Source: Nitrospirota bacterium
GTDB taxonomy: Bacteria; Nitrospirota; Thermodesulfovibrionia; Thermodesulfovibrionales; Dissulfurispiraceae
NCBI GenBank assembly: GCA_040752355.1
Contig: JBFMHE010000025.1
Location: forward strand, 1 to 46,784
DNA: 46,784 nucleotides
Reading direction: 5' to 3'
The number at the start of each line of letters is the position of its first letter. Within the stretch, counting starts at the first letter, position 1. The notes beneath the pieces are model-generated. The model was not told the origin of the DNA. It searched no databases and worked only from the letters and a program-made list of their open reading frames with translations. Shown here one piece after another: positions 1 through 9,245 of this stretch. A program made the translations under genes and the position numbers.

Positions 1-114
1 CATGGCTAATACTTTCGTGATCGCCGCCGTCAAGGTCGTCTTGCCGTGGTCTACATGCCCGATCGTCCCCACATTCACATGCGGCTTTACCCTCTCAAAT
101 TTTGCCTTCGCCAT
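1..114 (-). CDS. tuf: Elongation factor Tu, N-terminal fragment (runs off the window)
   Basis: Reverse-strand reading gives 38 residues beginning [20 protein letters not shown] and continuing into [12 protein letters not shown]. This is the EF-Tu start and its P-loop (G1, GHVDHGKT). EF-Tu delivers aminoacyl-tRNA to the ribosome as a GTPase. The ATG at 114 is preceded by a strong AAGGAGG ribosome binding site. It is the fourth gene of the str operon, 57 bp after fusA; the rest lies beyond position 1. Confidence 0.97.
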   Translation of the reverse strand, partial: MAKAKFERVKPHVNVGTIGHVDHGKTTLTAAITKVLAM

Positions 115-171
115 ATCTCCTCCTTGCGTAACCTTTTATCCCAATCTCGAGAAAACCGTAATATATGATCG

Positions 172-2250
<2,079 letters not shown>

Positions 2251-2265
2251 CAGTAGAAACTCTCC

Positions 2266-2736
2266 TTACCACCTGTAGTGAGCAAAAGCCCTGTTCGCTT
2301 CTGCCATTTTATGCGTATCTTCCTTTTTCTTTATGGAGGCGCCGGTATTGTTGTAGGCGTCCAGCAGCTCGCCGGCGATGCGCTCGCGCATCGTGGTCTC
2401 TTTGCGGTTCCGGGCGTAGCTCGTGATCCACCGCAGGGCCAGCGCGATCTTCCGCTGCGGCCGCACTTCCATCGGGACCTGATAGGTGGCGCCGCCCACC
2501 CTTCTCGGCTTCACCTCGAGGAGCGGCTTTACGTTCTCCACCGCGGTCTTGAATACCTTCAACGGGTCGGACCCGGTCTTATCCTTGAGGATATCGAAGG
2601 CGCCGTAGCATATCCGTTCGGCCGTCGCCCTCTTGCCGTCCTTGAGCAGCACGGTGATGAACCTGCTCACCAGCTTGCTGCTGAACTTCGGGTCCGGTAA
2701 AATCTCTCTCTTTTCTGGTACTCTTCTTCTTGCCAT
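2266..2736 (-). CDS. rpsG: 30S ribosomal protein S7
   Basis: Primary binding protein that organises the 3' major domain of 16S rRNA in the small-subunit head. The 156-residue product begins [18 protein letters not shown] and contains the conserved [11 protein letters not shown] segment and the C-terminal [15 protein letters not shown], all diagnostic for S7. It is the second gene of the str operon, 71 bp after rpsL and 15 bp before fusA. A GGGAG ribosome binding site precedes the ATG. Nothing is unusual in length or motifs. Confidence 0.99.
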   Translation of the reverse strand: MARRRVPEKREILPDPKFSSKLVSRFITVLLKDGKRATAERICYGAFDILKDKTGSDPLKVFKTAVENVKPLLEVKPRRVGGATYQVPMEVRPQRKIALALRWITSYARNRKETTMRERIAGELLDAYNNTGASIKKKEDTHKMAEANRAFAHYRW

Positions 2737-2807
2737 GCTCTATCGCTCCCGAATCGGTTCCTCACAGCGGCCTCAGCGAGGCACTGCGGGTAGACTGTAA
2801 TGGTGTA

Positions 2808-3179
2808 CTATTTCGGCCTCTTCGCCCCGTACTTGGAACGGCCCTGCTTCCGGTCCGCCACGCCCGCGCAGTCGAGGGCGCCTCTCAGGATATGGTATCT
2901 CACACCGGGAAGGTCCTTGACCCTGCCGCCCCTGATCAATACGATCGAGTGCTCCTGAAGGTTGTGGCCGACGCCCGGGATATACGCGGTGACTTCCATA
3001 CCGTTCGTGAGCCGCACTCTCGCCACTTTCCGCAGCGCCGAGTTCGGCTTCTTCGGGGTCGTGGTATACACCCTCGTACAAACGCCGCGCTTCTGCGGGC
3101 AGCTCTTCAGCGCAGGGCTCTTCGTCTTCTTCTCAACCTTCTTGCGCCCATTCCTTACCAGTTGTGCGATTGTCGGCAC
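2808..3179 (-). CDS. rpsL: 30S ribosomal protein S12
   Basis: S12 sits in the decoding centre and controls translational accuracy. The 123-residue product begins [20 protein letters not shown] and carries the conserved [19 protein letters not shown] and [11 protein letters not shown] stretches. The lysine positions linked to streptomycin susceptibility ([16 protein letters not shown]) look wild type. Translation starts at a GTG at 3179, preceded closely by GGAGGAAAG; no alternative upstream start fits. It is the first gene of the str operon, behind the promoter at 3242-3270. Confidence 0.99.
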   Translation of the reverse strand: MPTIAQLVRNGRKKVEKKTKSPALKSCPQKRGVCTRVYTTTPKKPNSALRKVARVRLTNGMEVTAYIPGVGHNLQEHSIVLIRGGRVKDLPGVRYHILRGALDCAGVADRKQGRSKYGAKRPK

Positions 3180-3241
3180 CTTTCCTCCAATGCATTAAGC
3201 TATTGATAAATAAAATCTCCGATTTATCGGAAAACCTGTTA

Positions 3242-3270
3242 AGCTTACCAGAGAATTCTTTCTTTGTCAA
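3242..3270 (-). promoter_or_regulatory. Sigma-70-type promoter of the str operon
   Basis: On the minus strand, TTGACA (3270-3265) is separated by exactly 17 bp from TAAGCT (3247-3242). This places the start of transcription about 55-60 bp upstream of the rpsL GTG. The -35 box is perfect and the -10 matches TAnnnT. No other promoter is evident inside rpsL-tuf, consistent with a single operon transcript. Confidence 0.7.
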
Positions 3271-3468
3271 GCACTAACGAGCACGCTTGATGAAAACGGC
3301 ACGCGGCACTAGGAAAGAGAAATATAACACATATTTTCAAAAAAATAAAGAGGTGCTCCGTATGCTATACTTCTCCCGTCGGGAGCGATTACCGTGCCCG
3401 CACCAGGCAGTTACCGCAGCGGCGGCAGCATCATTAATCATTTATCTCTTATCTCTCTTCGCACGCTC

Positions 3469-4470
3469 ATGGGCAGCAAGATAAACAACGAGACCGTGAT
3501 CCGCCTCTTCAGGGAGCGGCAGGGCTTTCTCTCGGGCGAGGAAGTCGCCCGGGAGCTCGGCGTCACGAGGGCGGCGGTCTGGAAGAAGATCACCGCTCTC
3601 AAGAGAAACGGGTATGTCTTCGAGACATCGGCGGCACGGGGCTATCGCCTCGTCCGGTCGCCCGACCTCTCCGTCGAGGATCTCCGCAACGCCCTGTCGG
3701 GCAGGGAGCGGGTCATCGGGCGGGAGGTTCTTTTCTACAGCGCCGCAGATTCGACCAACACCCTCGCCGCCGAACTGGCCGGAGCCGGTGCAGCCGAAGG
3801 GACCGTGGTGATCGCCGACAGCCAGACCGGCGGCAGGGGACGGCGCGGGCGTACGTGGCTTTCGCCGCCGGGAAAGAACCTTTATATGAGCGTTATCGTG
3901 CGGCCGGCGCTCTCTCCCCGGGACGCGACGCTCCTCACGCTCATGACCGCCGTCGCCGCAACAGCCGCGATGAGAACCAGAACGCATCTCCCGGTGAGCA
4001 TAAAATGGCCCAACGATCTCATGGTGCGGGGCAAGAAGCTGGGAGGGATCCTGACCGAGATAAAAGCCGACATGGACCGCATCTTTCACGCCGTCATCGG
4101 CATAGGGATAAACATCAACCTCGAGCACGATGATATGCCGGACGATATCAAGGATACGGCGACCTCGGTGAGCATCGAGGCTGGAGCGCCCCGTATGAGG
4201 ACCCCCTTCGCCGTAGAGCTGCTCGAAGAGCTCGACCGCTGGTACGGTCTTCTCGTGAGAGAGGGCAGAGGACCGATAACCGCAGCATGGCGGCGGATGT
4301 CCTCGACCATCGGCAGGGCGGTCCGTGTCGTACTGAACGATGAGGTCCTGACGGGCATCGCCGAGGATATCGATGAGGAGGGCATGCTCCTCGTCAGAGA
4401 GGACACCGGCGGAGAGGCGCCCCCTGCGCTGCGAAAAATAAGCGCAGGAGATATCACCATCCTGAGGTAA
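3469..4470 (+). CDS. birA: Bifunctional biotin-protein ligase / biotin operon repressor
   Basis: Activates biotin as biotinyl-5'-AMP and transfers it to the carboxyl carrier protein. The N-terminal domain would bind DNA as a biotin-sensing repressor. The chosen start MGSKINNETV gives 333 residues. Residues about 5-65 form a winged helix (SGEEVARELGVTRAAVWKKI). GRGRRGRTW at 122-130 is the biotin/ATP loop, KWPND lies at 179-183, GIGININ follows, and a small C-terminal SH3-like domain ends the protein. The frame is open for 25 codons upstream but that stretch has no family similarity. Its stop codon is followed directly by a heptanucleotide repeat array. No biotin synthesis gene is adjacent. Confidence 0.95.
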   Translation: MGSKINNETVIRLFRERQGFLSGEEVARELGVTRAAVWKKITALKRNGYVFETSAARGYRLVRSPDLSVEDLRNALSGRERVIGREVLFYSAADSTNTLAAELAGAGAAEGTVVIADSQTGGRGRRGRTWLSPPGKNLYMSVIVRPALSPRDATLLTLMTAVAATAAMRTRTHLPVSIKWPNDLMVRGKKLGGILTEIKADMDRIFHAVIGIGININLEHDDMPDDIKDTATSVSIEAGAPRMRTPFAVELLEELDRWYGLLVREGRGPITAAWRRMSSTIGRAVRVVLNDEVLTGIAEDIDEEGMLLVREDTGGEAPPALRKISAGDITILR

Positions 4471-4476
4471 AAAGAC

Positions 4477-4511
4477 AAGCAAGAAGTAAGAAGTGAGAAG
4501 TAGGAAGTGAA
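4477..4511 (+). repeat. Heptanucleotide tandem array, family A (left arm)
   Basis: Five head-to-tail heptamers, AAGCAAG AAGTAAG (4477-4490), AAGTGAG AAGTAGG (4491-4504) and AAGTGAA (4505-4511), with consensus AAGTRAG. The array begins six bases after the birA stop codon; the intervening bases are AAAGAC. An inverted copy lies at 4603-4630, so the two could pair as a long imperfect hairpin between the convergent birA and epsI genes. Confidence 0.9.
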
Positions 4512-4516
4512 GACAA

Positions 4517-4537
4517 GATTCAGAACTCAGGAGCCAG
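4517..4537 (+). repeat. Heptanucleotide tandem array, family B (intergenic copy)
   Basis: Three heptamers GATTCAG, AACTCAG and GAGCCAG. Read on the other strand these are CTGGCTC CTGAGTT CTGAATC, matching the TYCTGRC-type heptamers at 18320-18361 inside the membrane-fusion protein gene. The array is nested between the two family A arms. A further single GAGCCAG follows near 4571-4577. Confidence 0.7.
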
Positions 4538-4602
4538 TCGGAGCGACCCTTCGCGCAGACCCGCTTCGGGGAGCCAGAATAAAAGAACTCCCCTAAGCTC
4601 CC

Positions 4603-4630
4603 CCTTCTTCTTACTTCTCACTTCTTACTT
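4603..4630 (-). repeat. Heptanucleotide tandem array, family A (right, inverted arm)
   Basis: On the minus strand this reads AAGTAAG AAGTGAG, AAGTAAG and AAGAAGG: four heptamers starting three bases (GGC) after the TAA stop of the EpsI gene. It is the inverse of the array at 4477-4511. Each array therefore abuts the stop codon of the gene transcribed toward it. Confidence 0.9.
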
Positions 4631-4633
4631 GCC

Positions 4634-5269
4634 TTACCTCGGCAGAAATTCCATGATGAGCGGGTAGAAGTCCCGTATGAAGGCTACGCCGGCTGCATAG
4701 GCGCTCTCCCTGTCGGCATTGAAAGGAACGGAGACCCTGATGAATGCGGACTCTCTCCGGCTGTACAGCATCGAGTTCACGATTTCGTAGAGCTTGAGGG
4801 AATACTCGTCGGAGAGCGCCCGGTCCTTTACCTGGAACCAATAGAGGAAGAGCTCGCTGTCGCCGCCCTTCTGGTAAACCGCCTTCACCAGTCGCACACG
4901 GCTCTGCCCGCCGAGGTCCACCGCGACCCGCTCCTCGGCAGCCTGGTACCACCCGCTGCCGGGCATGCAGTGCTTCGGGGAGTGGATGCCCCCGCTCTCC
5001 TTGCCGCCGCTGTGATAGCCGACATATATATGGACGGGAACACCGTCCCCGTTGACGTACACTCTATAAATGTAGTCGGTAGGCTTCAGCACTTTGAGCA
5101 CGTTCGTACTGAACGAGGATTGCGACACCATGCGCCACTCCCGGTGGTGCCGGGGGAGTTCGGCAAAAGGCCTGTTTATCGGGACCGCAACATCCTCGTG
5201 GAGATGGAGGAAGAGCGTCGTTCCTGCGAGGAGAGCAAAGACTAGGATAAATCTCCACCGCGGTATCAT
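4634..5269 (-). CDS. EpsI-family exosortase-associated protein (DUF3485)
   Basis: EpsI proteins accompany exosortases in exopolysaccharide / PEP-CTERM loci; their precise role is unsettled. The 211-residue product has one N-terminal membrane segment (about 7-25, FILVFALLAGTTLFLHLH). It then carries the diagnostic VHIYVGYHSGGKESGGIHSP and KHCMPGSGW block around residues 80-106. Its ATG overlaps the stop of the upstream truncated exosortase (ATGA at 5269-5266), implying translational coupling. No polysaccharide or PEP-CTERM gene is visible in this window, so its present job is unclear. A heptamer array follows its stop codon. Confidence 0.88.
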   Translation of the reverse strand: MIPRWRFILVFALLAGTTLFLHLHEDVAVPINRPFAELPRHHREWRMVSQSSFSTNVLKVLKPTDYIYRVYVNGDGVPVHIYVGYHSGGKESGGIHSPKHCMPGSGWYQAAEERVAVDLGGQSRVRLVKAVYQKGGDSELFLYWFQVKDRALSDEYSLKLYEIVNSMLYSRRESAFIRVSVPFNADRESAYAAGVAFIRDFYPLIMEFLPR

Positions 5270-5547
5270 CTGCGCCGCCCTCTCAGGAGGATGGAGCAGC
5301 CGATCAGCAGCGCCAGGGCGAGACCGAAGACCGCCAGACCTGCAAACTCATGGAAGCCCCCCCCGGCGATGACCGGCACGAGGAAGCCGTGCGAATAGGT
5401 GGAGGCGTCGTACCACTGCTTTACCATCAAGGGCACGATGGAATAATAGATGCTCCCCAGGAGCGCGAGGGTAATAGTCAGGCATCCCGCGTTTCTCCTC
5501 AAATTTTCCGGAAGGGTCTGATGCACAGCCTGCTCCACGCTATCCAT
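5266..5547 (-). pseudogene. Internally deleted exosortase remnant
   Basis: The frame encodes 93 residues starting MDSVEQAVHQTLPENLRR. The first part has a membrane helix and the exosortase N-terminal landmark YSHGFLVPVI (51-60). The next residues, GGGFHEFAGLAVFGLALALL, look like the extreme C-terminus of exosortases. The family is usually around 270-300 residues, with a catalytic Cys, Arg and His in the middle. Here that core is missing while the reading frame is kept, and the ATGA overlap with the EpsI gene is intact. I infer an in-frame deletion of roughly 180 codons. The product is likely inactive, but it could still make a two-helix membrane peptide. An assembly collapse is the main alternative. 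Confidence 0.7.
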
Positions 5548-5740
5548 TCTAAAATTATAGTAGGCATTGCGCCGTTGCACAATTCTTTCTTTCGGCCCCT
5601 GTTCACCTGGAGGCGAGCTGCCGATAGCTATTGTCCCGGAGGGTGAGGTACAATAAAAAGCTTTGTAATGCGCCGATAGTGTCGTATTATTTTTAGAGCG
5701 TCTCACAGAGTGAGAGGGGGAGGAGGAGAAGGGGACGGCG

Positions 5741-6610
5741 ATGCTCATTGCGGTAGACATCGGCAATTCGACGATCGGTATCGGCCTCTTCACGAACCCC
5801 GAAAGAAGCAGCCGCCTTATCGTGAGAAAGGTTCCCGTCCCTCCCACCACCAGAGCCGGCAGGACCGCCGGGAGCGCGGCAGCGTACAGAAGAATCGTTG
5901 CGGCCCTCATCAACGAGGCGGCGCCATCGTCCCGCACCGCGCGGAGCGCGTCCGGGAAAAGCCCGGTCAGCGCCGTGCTCTCTTCCGTAGTGCCCGCGCT
6001 TACCGGGCCTATGGCCGAAGCGCTCACCGCGCTCTGCGGTGAGCAGCCGCTCGCAGTTACCGCCCGGCTCGAGAGCGGGCTCTCGTTCGGCGTCAGGCAT
6101 CCTGAGAAGACAGGAGCCGACCGGATCGCCACTGCCGTGGCGGGCTGGGGGATAGTCGGGGCGCCGGTGGCGGTCATCGATTTCGGGACCGCGACCACCG
6201 TAACCGTTGTCGGCAAGGGCCCCCGCTTTCTTGGCGGCGCCATCCTCCCCGGCATCCGCCTTATGCAGCAGTCGCTCCACACCGGCACGGCAAGGCTCCC
6301 GCTCATCTCCCTGACGCGTCCGAAGGCCGCCCTCGGCAGGGATACCGCTGCAGCAATGACATCTGGTATTATTAACGGGACCGCCGGGGCTGTCGAATAT
6401 CTCATTGAGGGGATAGAGAAAGAGCTGGGGTATGCGGTAGAATTAATCCTGACAGGCGGCAATGCGGCGATGCTTTCGCCCCTGCTGCGGCGGAAGCACC
6501 GGGTGGCGCCCGCGCTGATCTTCGAGGGAATGCGCCTGCTTTATGTGATGCACAGGGAACAGCGCCGTAACGAGCAGTCGCAGACTTCTGCCGGGAGAGA
6601 CGTACGCTGA
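5741..6610 (+). CDS. coaX: Type III pantothenate kinase
   Basis: ATP-dependent phosphorylation of pantothenate, the first step of coenzyme A synthesis. The 289-residue product shows the ASKHA-fold signature: DIGNSTIGIGLF at residues 5-16, TGADRIATAVAGW, DFGTATTVTVV, GGAILPGIRL and LTGGNAAML in order. The ATG follows a GAGGGGGAGGAGGAGAAGG purine-rich leader. The protein is slightly longer than typical CoaX because of a loop near residues 35-45 and a charged C-terminal tail. In many bacteria coaX lies beside birA; here the two are separated only by the EpsI/exosortase pair on the other strand. Confidence 0.95.
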   Translation: MLIAVDIGNSTIGIGLFTNPERSSRLIVRKVPVPPTTRAGRTAGSAAAYRRIVAALINEAAPSSRTARSASGKSPVSAVLSSVVPALTGPMAEALTALCGEQPLAVTARLESGLSFGVRHPEKTGADRIATAVAGWGIVGAPVAVIDFGTATTVTVVGKGPRFLGGAILPGIRLMQQSLHTGTARLPLISLTRPKAALGRDTAAAMTSGIINGTAGAVEYLIEGIEKELGYAVELILTGGNAAMLSPLLRRKHRVAPALIFEGMRLLYVMHREQRRNEQSQTSAGRDVR

Positions 6611-6665
6611 GGGATGCGCTTCTTCAGCGGTGGTGATACCATATTTCAAAGGGAGGATACCAGCA

Positions 6666-7115
6666 ATGCTGACCAGGAGAATTCTTTTTCCCACCGATTT
6701 TTCCGAAGGCGCCCTGAGCGCCCTGCCTCACGCCGTCGATTATGCGAAGAACTGCGGAGCGAAGCTCTACATGCTGCATGTCGTCTACGACATCGCCACC
6801 GCCTCCGGCCTCTATGTCCCCCACGTCTCGGTCGATGAAATGTACAAGGAGCTCGAGGCAGGAGCGCGGAAGCAGCTCGAGAATTTCGGCGTGGAGCTGC
6901 GGCGGGACATCAAAGAGGTGGAGTATGCGGTGCTCCGCGGGGTGCCGTATGAAGAGATCCTGCACTTCGCCCGGGAGAACAAGATAGACCTGATTGTCAT
7001 CGGCACCCACGGCAGAAAGGGGCTCGACCGGTTCCTCTTCGGCAGTACCGCGGAAAAGGTGGTGCGCTATGCGCCGTGTCCGGTGCTGACCGTGCGGGGA
7101 GAGGAACAGAAATAA
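6666..7115 (+). CDS. Universal stress protein, UspA family
   Basis: Single-domain Usp of 149 residues, a small cytoplasmic nucleotide-binding protein associated with stress survival; its target is unknown. The fold starts RRILFPTDFSEGALSALPHA. The ATP-binding signature GTHGRKGLDRFLFGS (G-x2-G-x9-G-S pattern) sits near the C-terminus, followed by VVRYAPCPVLTVR. The start at 6666 is preferred over the upstream in-frame GTG at 6630 because GGGAGG lies nine bases ahead and family similarity begins there. It lies 55 bp after coaX and 63 bp before the flavoprotein gene. Confidence 0.93.
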   Translation: MLTRRILFPTDFSEGALSALPHAVDYAKNCGAKLYMLHVVYDIATASGLYVPHVSVDEMYKELEAGARKQLENFGVELRRDIKEVEYAVLRGVPYEEILHFARENKIDLIVIGTHGRKGLDRFLFGSTAEKVVRYAPCPVLTVRGEEQK

Positions 7116-7178
7116 GGGACGCCGTATGGCGTGGGGAGGCAGGGGGCGTCCTTTACCGGCCTCTTCTTCGGTTGAGCG

Positions 7179-8306
7179 ATGCTGCGAACCAAGGTGTTGA
7201 TCATCGGCGGCGGTCCTGCAGGCGCTACGGCGGCAAAGTTTCTGGCCGGCAGCGGCGTCGATACCGTGCTCGTGGAGCGCGACCTTTCCTATAAGAAGCC
7301 CTGCGGCGGCGGCATCCCCTCCTCTGCCTTCGACGAGCTGGATATCCCGAGAGACGCCGTCACCAACGAGATAAGCACCGTACGGATCGTCTCCCCGCGG
7401 GGCGAGACGGTCGACGTGGAGCTGAAAGGGGGGTGGATCTGCATTGCGGAGCGGGGCGTCCTCGACAGGTCGCTCAGAGACCAGGCAGGGCAGAAGGGCG
7501 CCCATATCATAGAGGGAGCGTTCGACCGTTTCGAGACGGTCGGGACACCGATCGTCTCCCTCGTCAGGAGACGCCAGGACGGCAGAGAGCTCGCCATCGC
7601 CTCAGACTATGTCATCGCCTCTGACGGCATAACCTCCCGCGTTGCCGCTGCAGCAGGAGCCCTGAAGCAGGACTTCCTCTATACGATAAGCGCCCGTGTT
7701 GTACCGTCCCAGGGAAAGGTCTGCGAGTTCTGGTTCGGGGAGGAGCATGCCGCGAATTTCTACTCCTGGGTGTTTCCGTCCCGGGGGTACGCCTCGGTCG
7801 GCACCGGCAGCAGCACGCCGCGGGGACTCACGACGCTGCTCGACGCCTTCGTCAGGCGGCGCTACAGCGACTCCCTGCAGAGCCTCGCCGGGAAAGGCGT
7901 CCTCGAGAAGACCCGGGCCTTCAGGATACCCGTCTGGAAAGGGACTCCCTTCAGCATCAACAATATCCTTTTTGCGGGCGACGCCGCCGGCGCCGTCATG
8001 CCGGTGACCTATGAGGGGATTTACTACGCCATGAAGTCCGGGGAGTTCGCTGCGCGTGCGCTCATCGAGCGGAATCCCGCGGCATACGGAAAACTATGGA
8101 ACAGCCGCTTCAGAGCCCGCTTTCTCTTCATGAACAGGGTGCGGAAGCATCTCTTCAAAAGCAACGCGACGATCGAGAAGTGGGTCGCCCTTCACAAAAA
8201 CGCCGATATCCAGGAGCTCGCCGTAAAACTCTGGCTCCATAAACGAAAGGACAAGAATCCTCTCGTCTCATATATGAACGTCTTCAAGCACCTGATTGCG
8301 GGTTAG
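7179..8306 (+). CDS. Geranylgeranyl-reductase-family FAD-dependent oxidoreductase
   Basis: Predicted flavoprotein that reduces isoprenoid double bonds or a related lipid/quinone substrate; the exact substrate cannot be read from sequence. The 375-residue product opens with the dinucleotide-binding loop LIIGGGPAGATAAKFL and VERD. The family CGGGIP motif lies near residue 43. GDAAGAVMPVTYEGIYYAM, around residue 270, is the second FAD contact and the hallmark of this family. The C-terminal about 60 residues are basic (RVRKHLFKSNATIEKW). It sits between usp and rsmA on the same strand, 30 bp ahead of rsmA. Confidence 0.88.
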   Translation: MLRTKVLIIGGGPAGATAAKFLAGSGVDTVLVERDLSYKKPCGGGIPSSAFDELDIPRDAVTNEISTVRIVSPRGETVDVELKGGWICIAERGVLDRSLRDQAGQKGAHIIEGAFDRFETVGTPIVSLVRRRQDGRELAIASDYVIASDGITSRVAAAAGALKQDFLYTISARVVPSQGKVCEFWFGEEHAANFYSWVFPSRGYASVGTGSSTPRGLTTLLDAFVRRRYSDSLQSLAGKGVLEKTRAFRIPVWKGTPFSINNILFAGDAAGAVMPVTYEGIYYAMKSGEFAARALIERNPAAYGKLWNSRFRARFLFMNRVRKHLFKSNATIEKWVALHKNADIQELAVKLWLHKRKDKNPLVSYMNVFKHLIAG

Positions 8307-8336
8307 ATAATTCTTTACCCCCAATAATCCTCCTCT

Positions 8337-9116
8337 ATGGCAAAAAAACATCTCGGACAGAACTTTCTCTTCGACCCGGCGATCCTGACGAAGATCGTCG
8401 AGGCAGCGGATATCGCCGCGGACGATACGGTGGTCGAGATCGGTCCGGGCCATGGCAGCCTGACCAGGCTGCTTGCGCAGAGGGCCCGCAGAGTGGTCGC
8501 CATAGAGCTCGACCCCGACCTTTACCAGAAATTGAGCGAGGACCCGCAGCTGCCGGAAGCGGTGACGCTCGTCTTCGGCGATGCCCTCACCTATGCGTAC
8601 GAGGAGCTCGGTCCGTTCAAGGTCGTCGCCAATATCCCCTACTATATCACCACCCCGATCATCTTCAGGCTCCTCGAGGCGAAGGAGCAGCTCGTCTCGA
8701 TGACGCTCACCATACAGAAAGAGGTGGCCGAACGCATCGTTGCGGGTCCGAACACCAAGGACTACGGCGTGCTTTCCCTCGGCGTGCAGTTCTATGCAGA
8801 CCCGCGGATCGCGTTCATCATTCCCCGCAGCGCCTTCAGACCGGCGCCGAAGGTCGACTCCGCGGTCATCCATATGACGATCAGGAAGACTCCCCGCGTG
8901 CGGGTCAGGGACGAGCGGCTCTTCTTCAGGACCGTCAAGACCGCCTTCTCGCAGCGGAGGAAGACCCTCTCGAATGCGTTGAAACCGCTCGCGAAGGATG
9001 TACGGGACGTGCTCATTGAGGCAGGGATCGATCCTGCCAGGAGGGCTGAAACATTGAGCATCGAGGAATTTGCGAAGCTCGCGGATCTCCTTGCAGACCG
9101 GGCTCCGCATCGTTAA
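8337..9116 (+). CDS. rsmA: 16S rRNA (adenine1518-N6/adenine1519-N6)-dimethyltransferase
   Basis: Dimethylates the two adjacent adenines in the 3'-terminal hairpin of 16S rRNA late in 30S assembly (KsgA). The 259-residue product has the usual length. It shows the N-terminal GQNFLFDPAI, SAM motif I VVEIGPGHGSLT (about 32-43), the acidic IELD of motif II and the catalytic NIPY at 99-102. SQRRKTLSNAL appears in the C-terminal helical domain. It is followed by a perfect 18-bp hairpin that separates it from the convergent cytochrome gene. Confidence 0.97.
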   Translation: MAKKHLGQNFLFDPAILTKIVEAADIAADDTVVEIGPGHGSLTRLLAQRARRVVAIELDPDLYQKLSEDPQLPEAVTLVFGDALTYAYEELGPFKVVANIPYYITTPIIFRLLEAKEQLVSMTLTIQKEVAERIVAGPNTKDYGVLSLGVQFYADPRIAFIIPRSAFRPAPKVDSAVIHMTIRKTPRVRVRDERLFFRTVKTAFSQRRKTLSNALKPLAKDVRDVLIEAGIDPARRAETLSIEEFAKLADLLADRAPHR

Positions 9117-9191
9117 CATCATTCTCCCCGGAGTATCCGCAATTACCATGCAGATCATGGGAAAAGGGATACACCGCCTGCACAAAACAGC

Positions 9192-9229
9192 ATGAACGGC
9201 TATGCCTTGTGCAAGGCATAGCCGTTCAT
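9192..9229. terminator. Perfect 18-bp hairpin, bidirectional terminator candidate
   Basis: Arms 9192-9209 and 9212-9229 are exactly complementary around a 2-base loop. It lies between the convergent rsmA (plus) and pentahaem cytochrome (minus) genes. There is no clear T run on either side, so termination is inferred from position and stem strength. Confidence 0.7.
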
Positions 9230-9245
9230 CATGCGTTCTACCGTT

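Noticed and set aside
4477-4630. CRISPR array
   Set aside because: Units are 7 bp with no spacers. I saw no CRISPR-type repeat-spacer pattern anywhere in the window.
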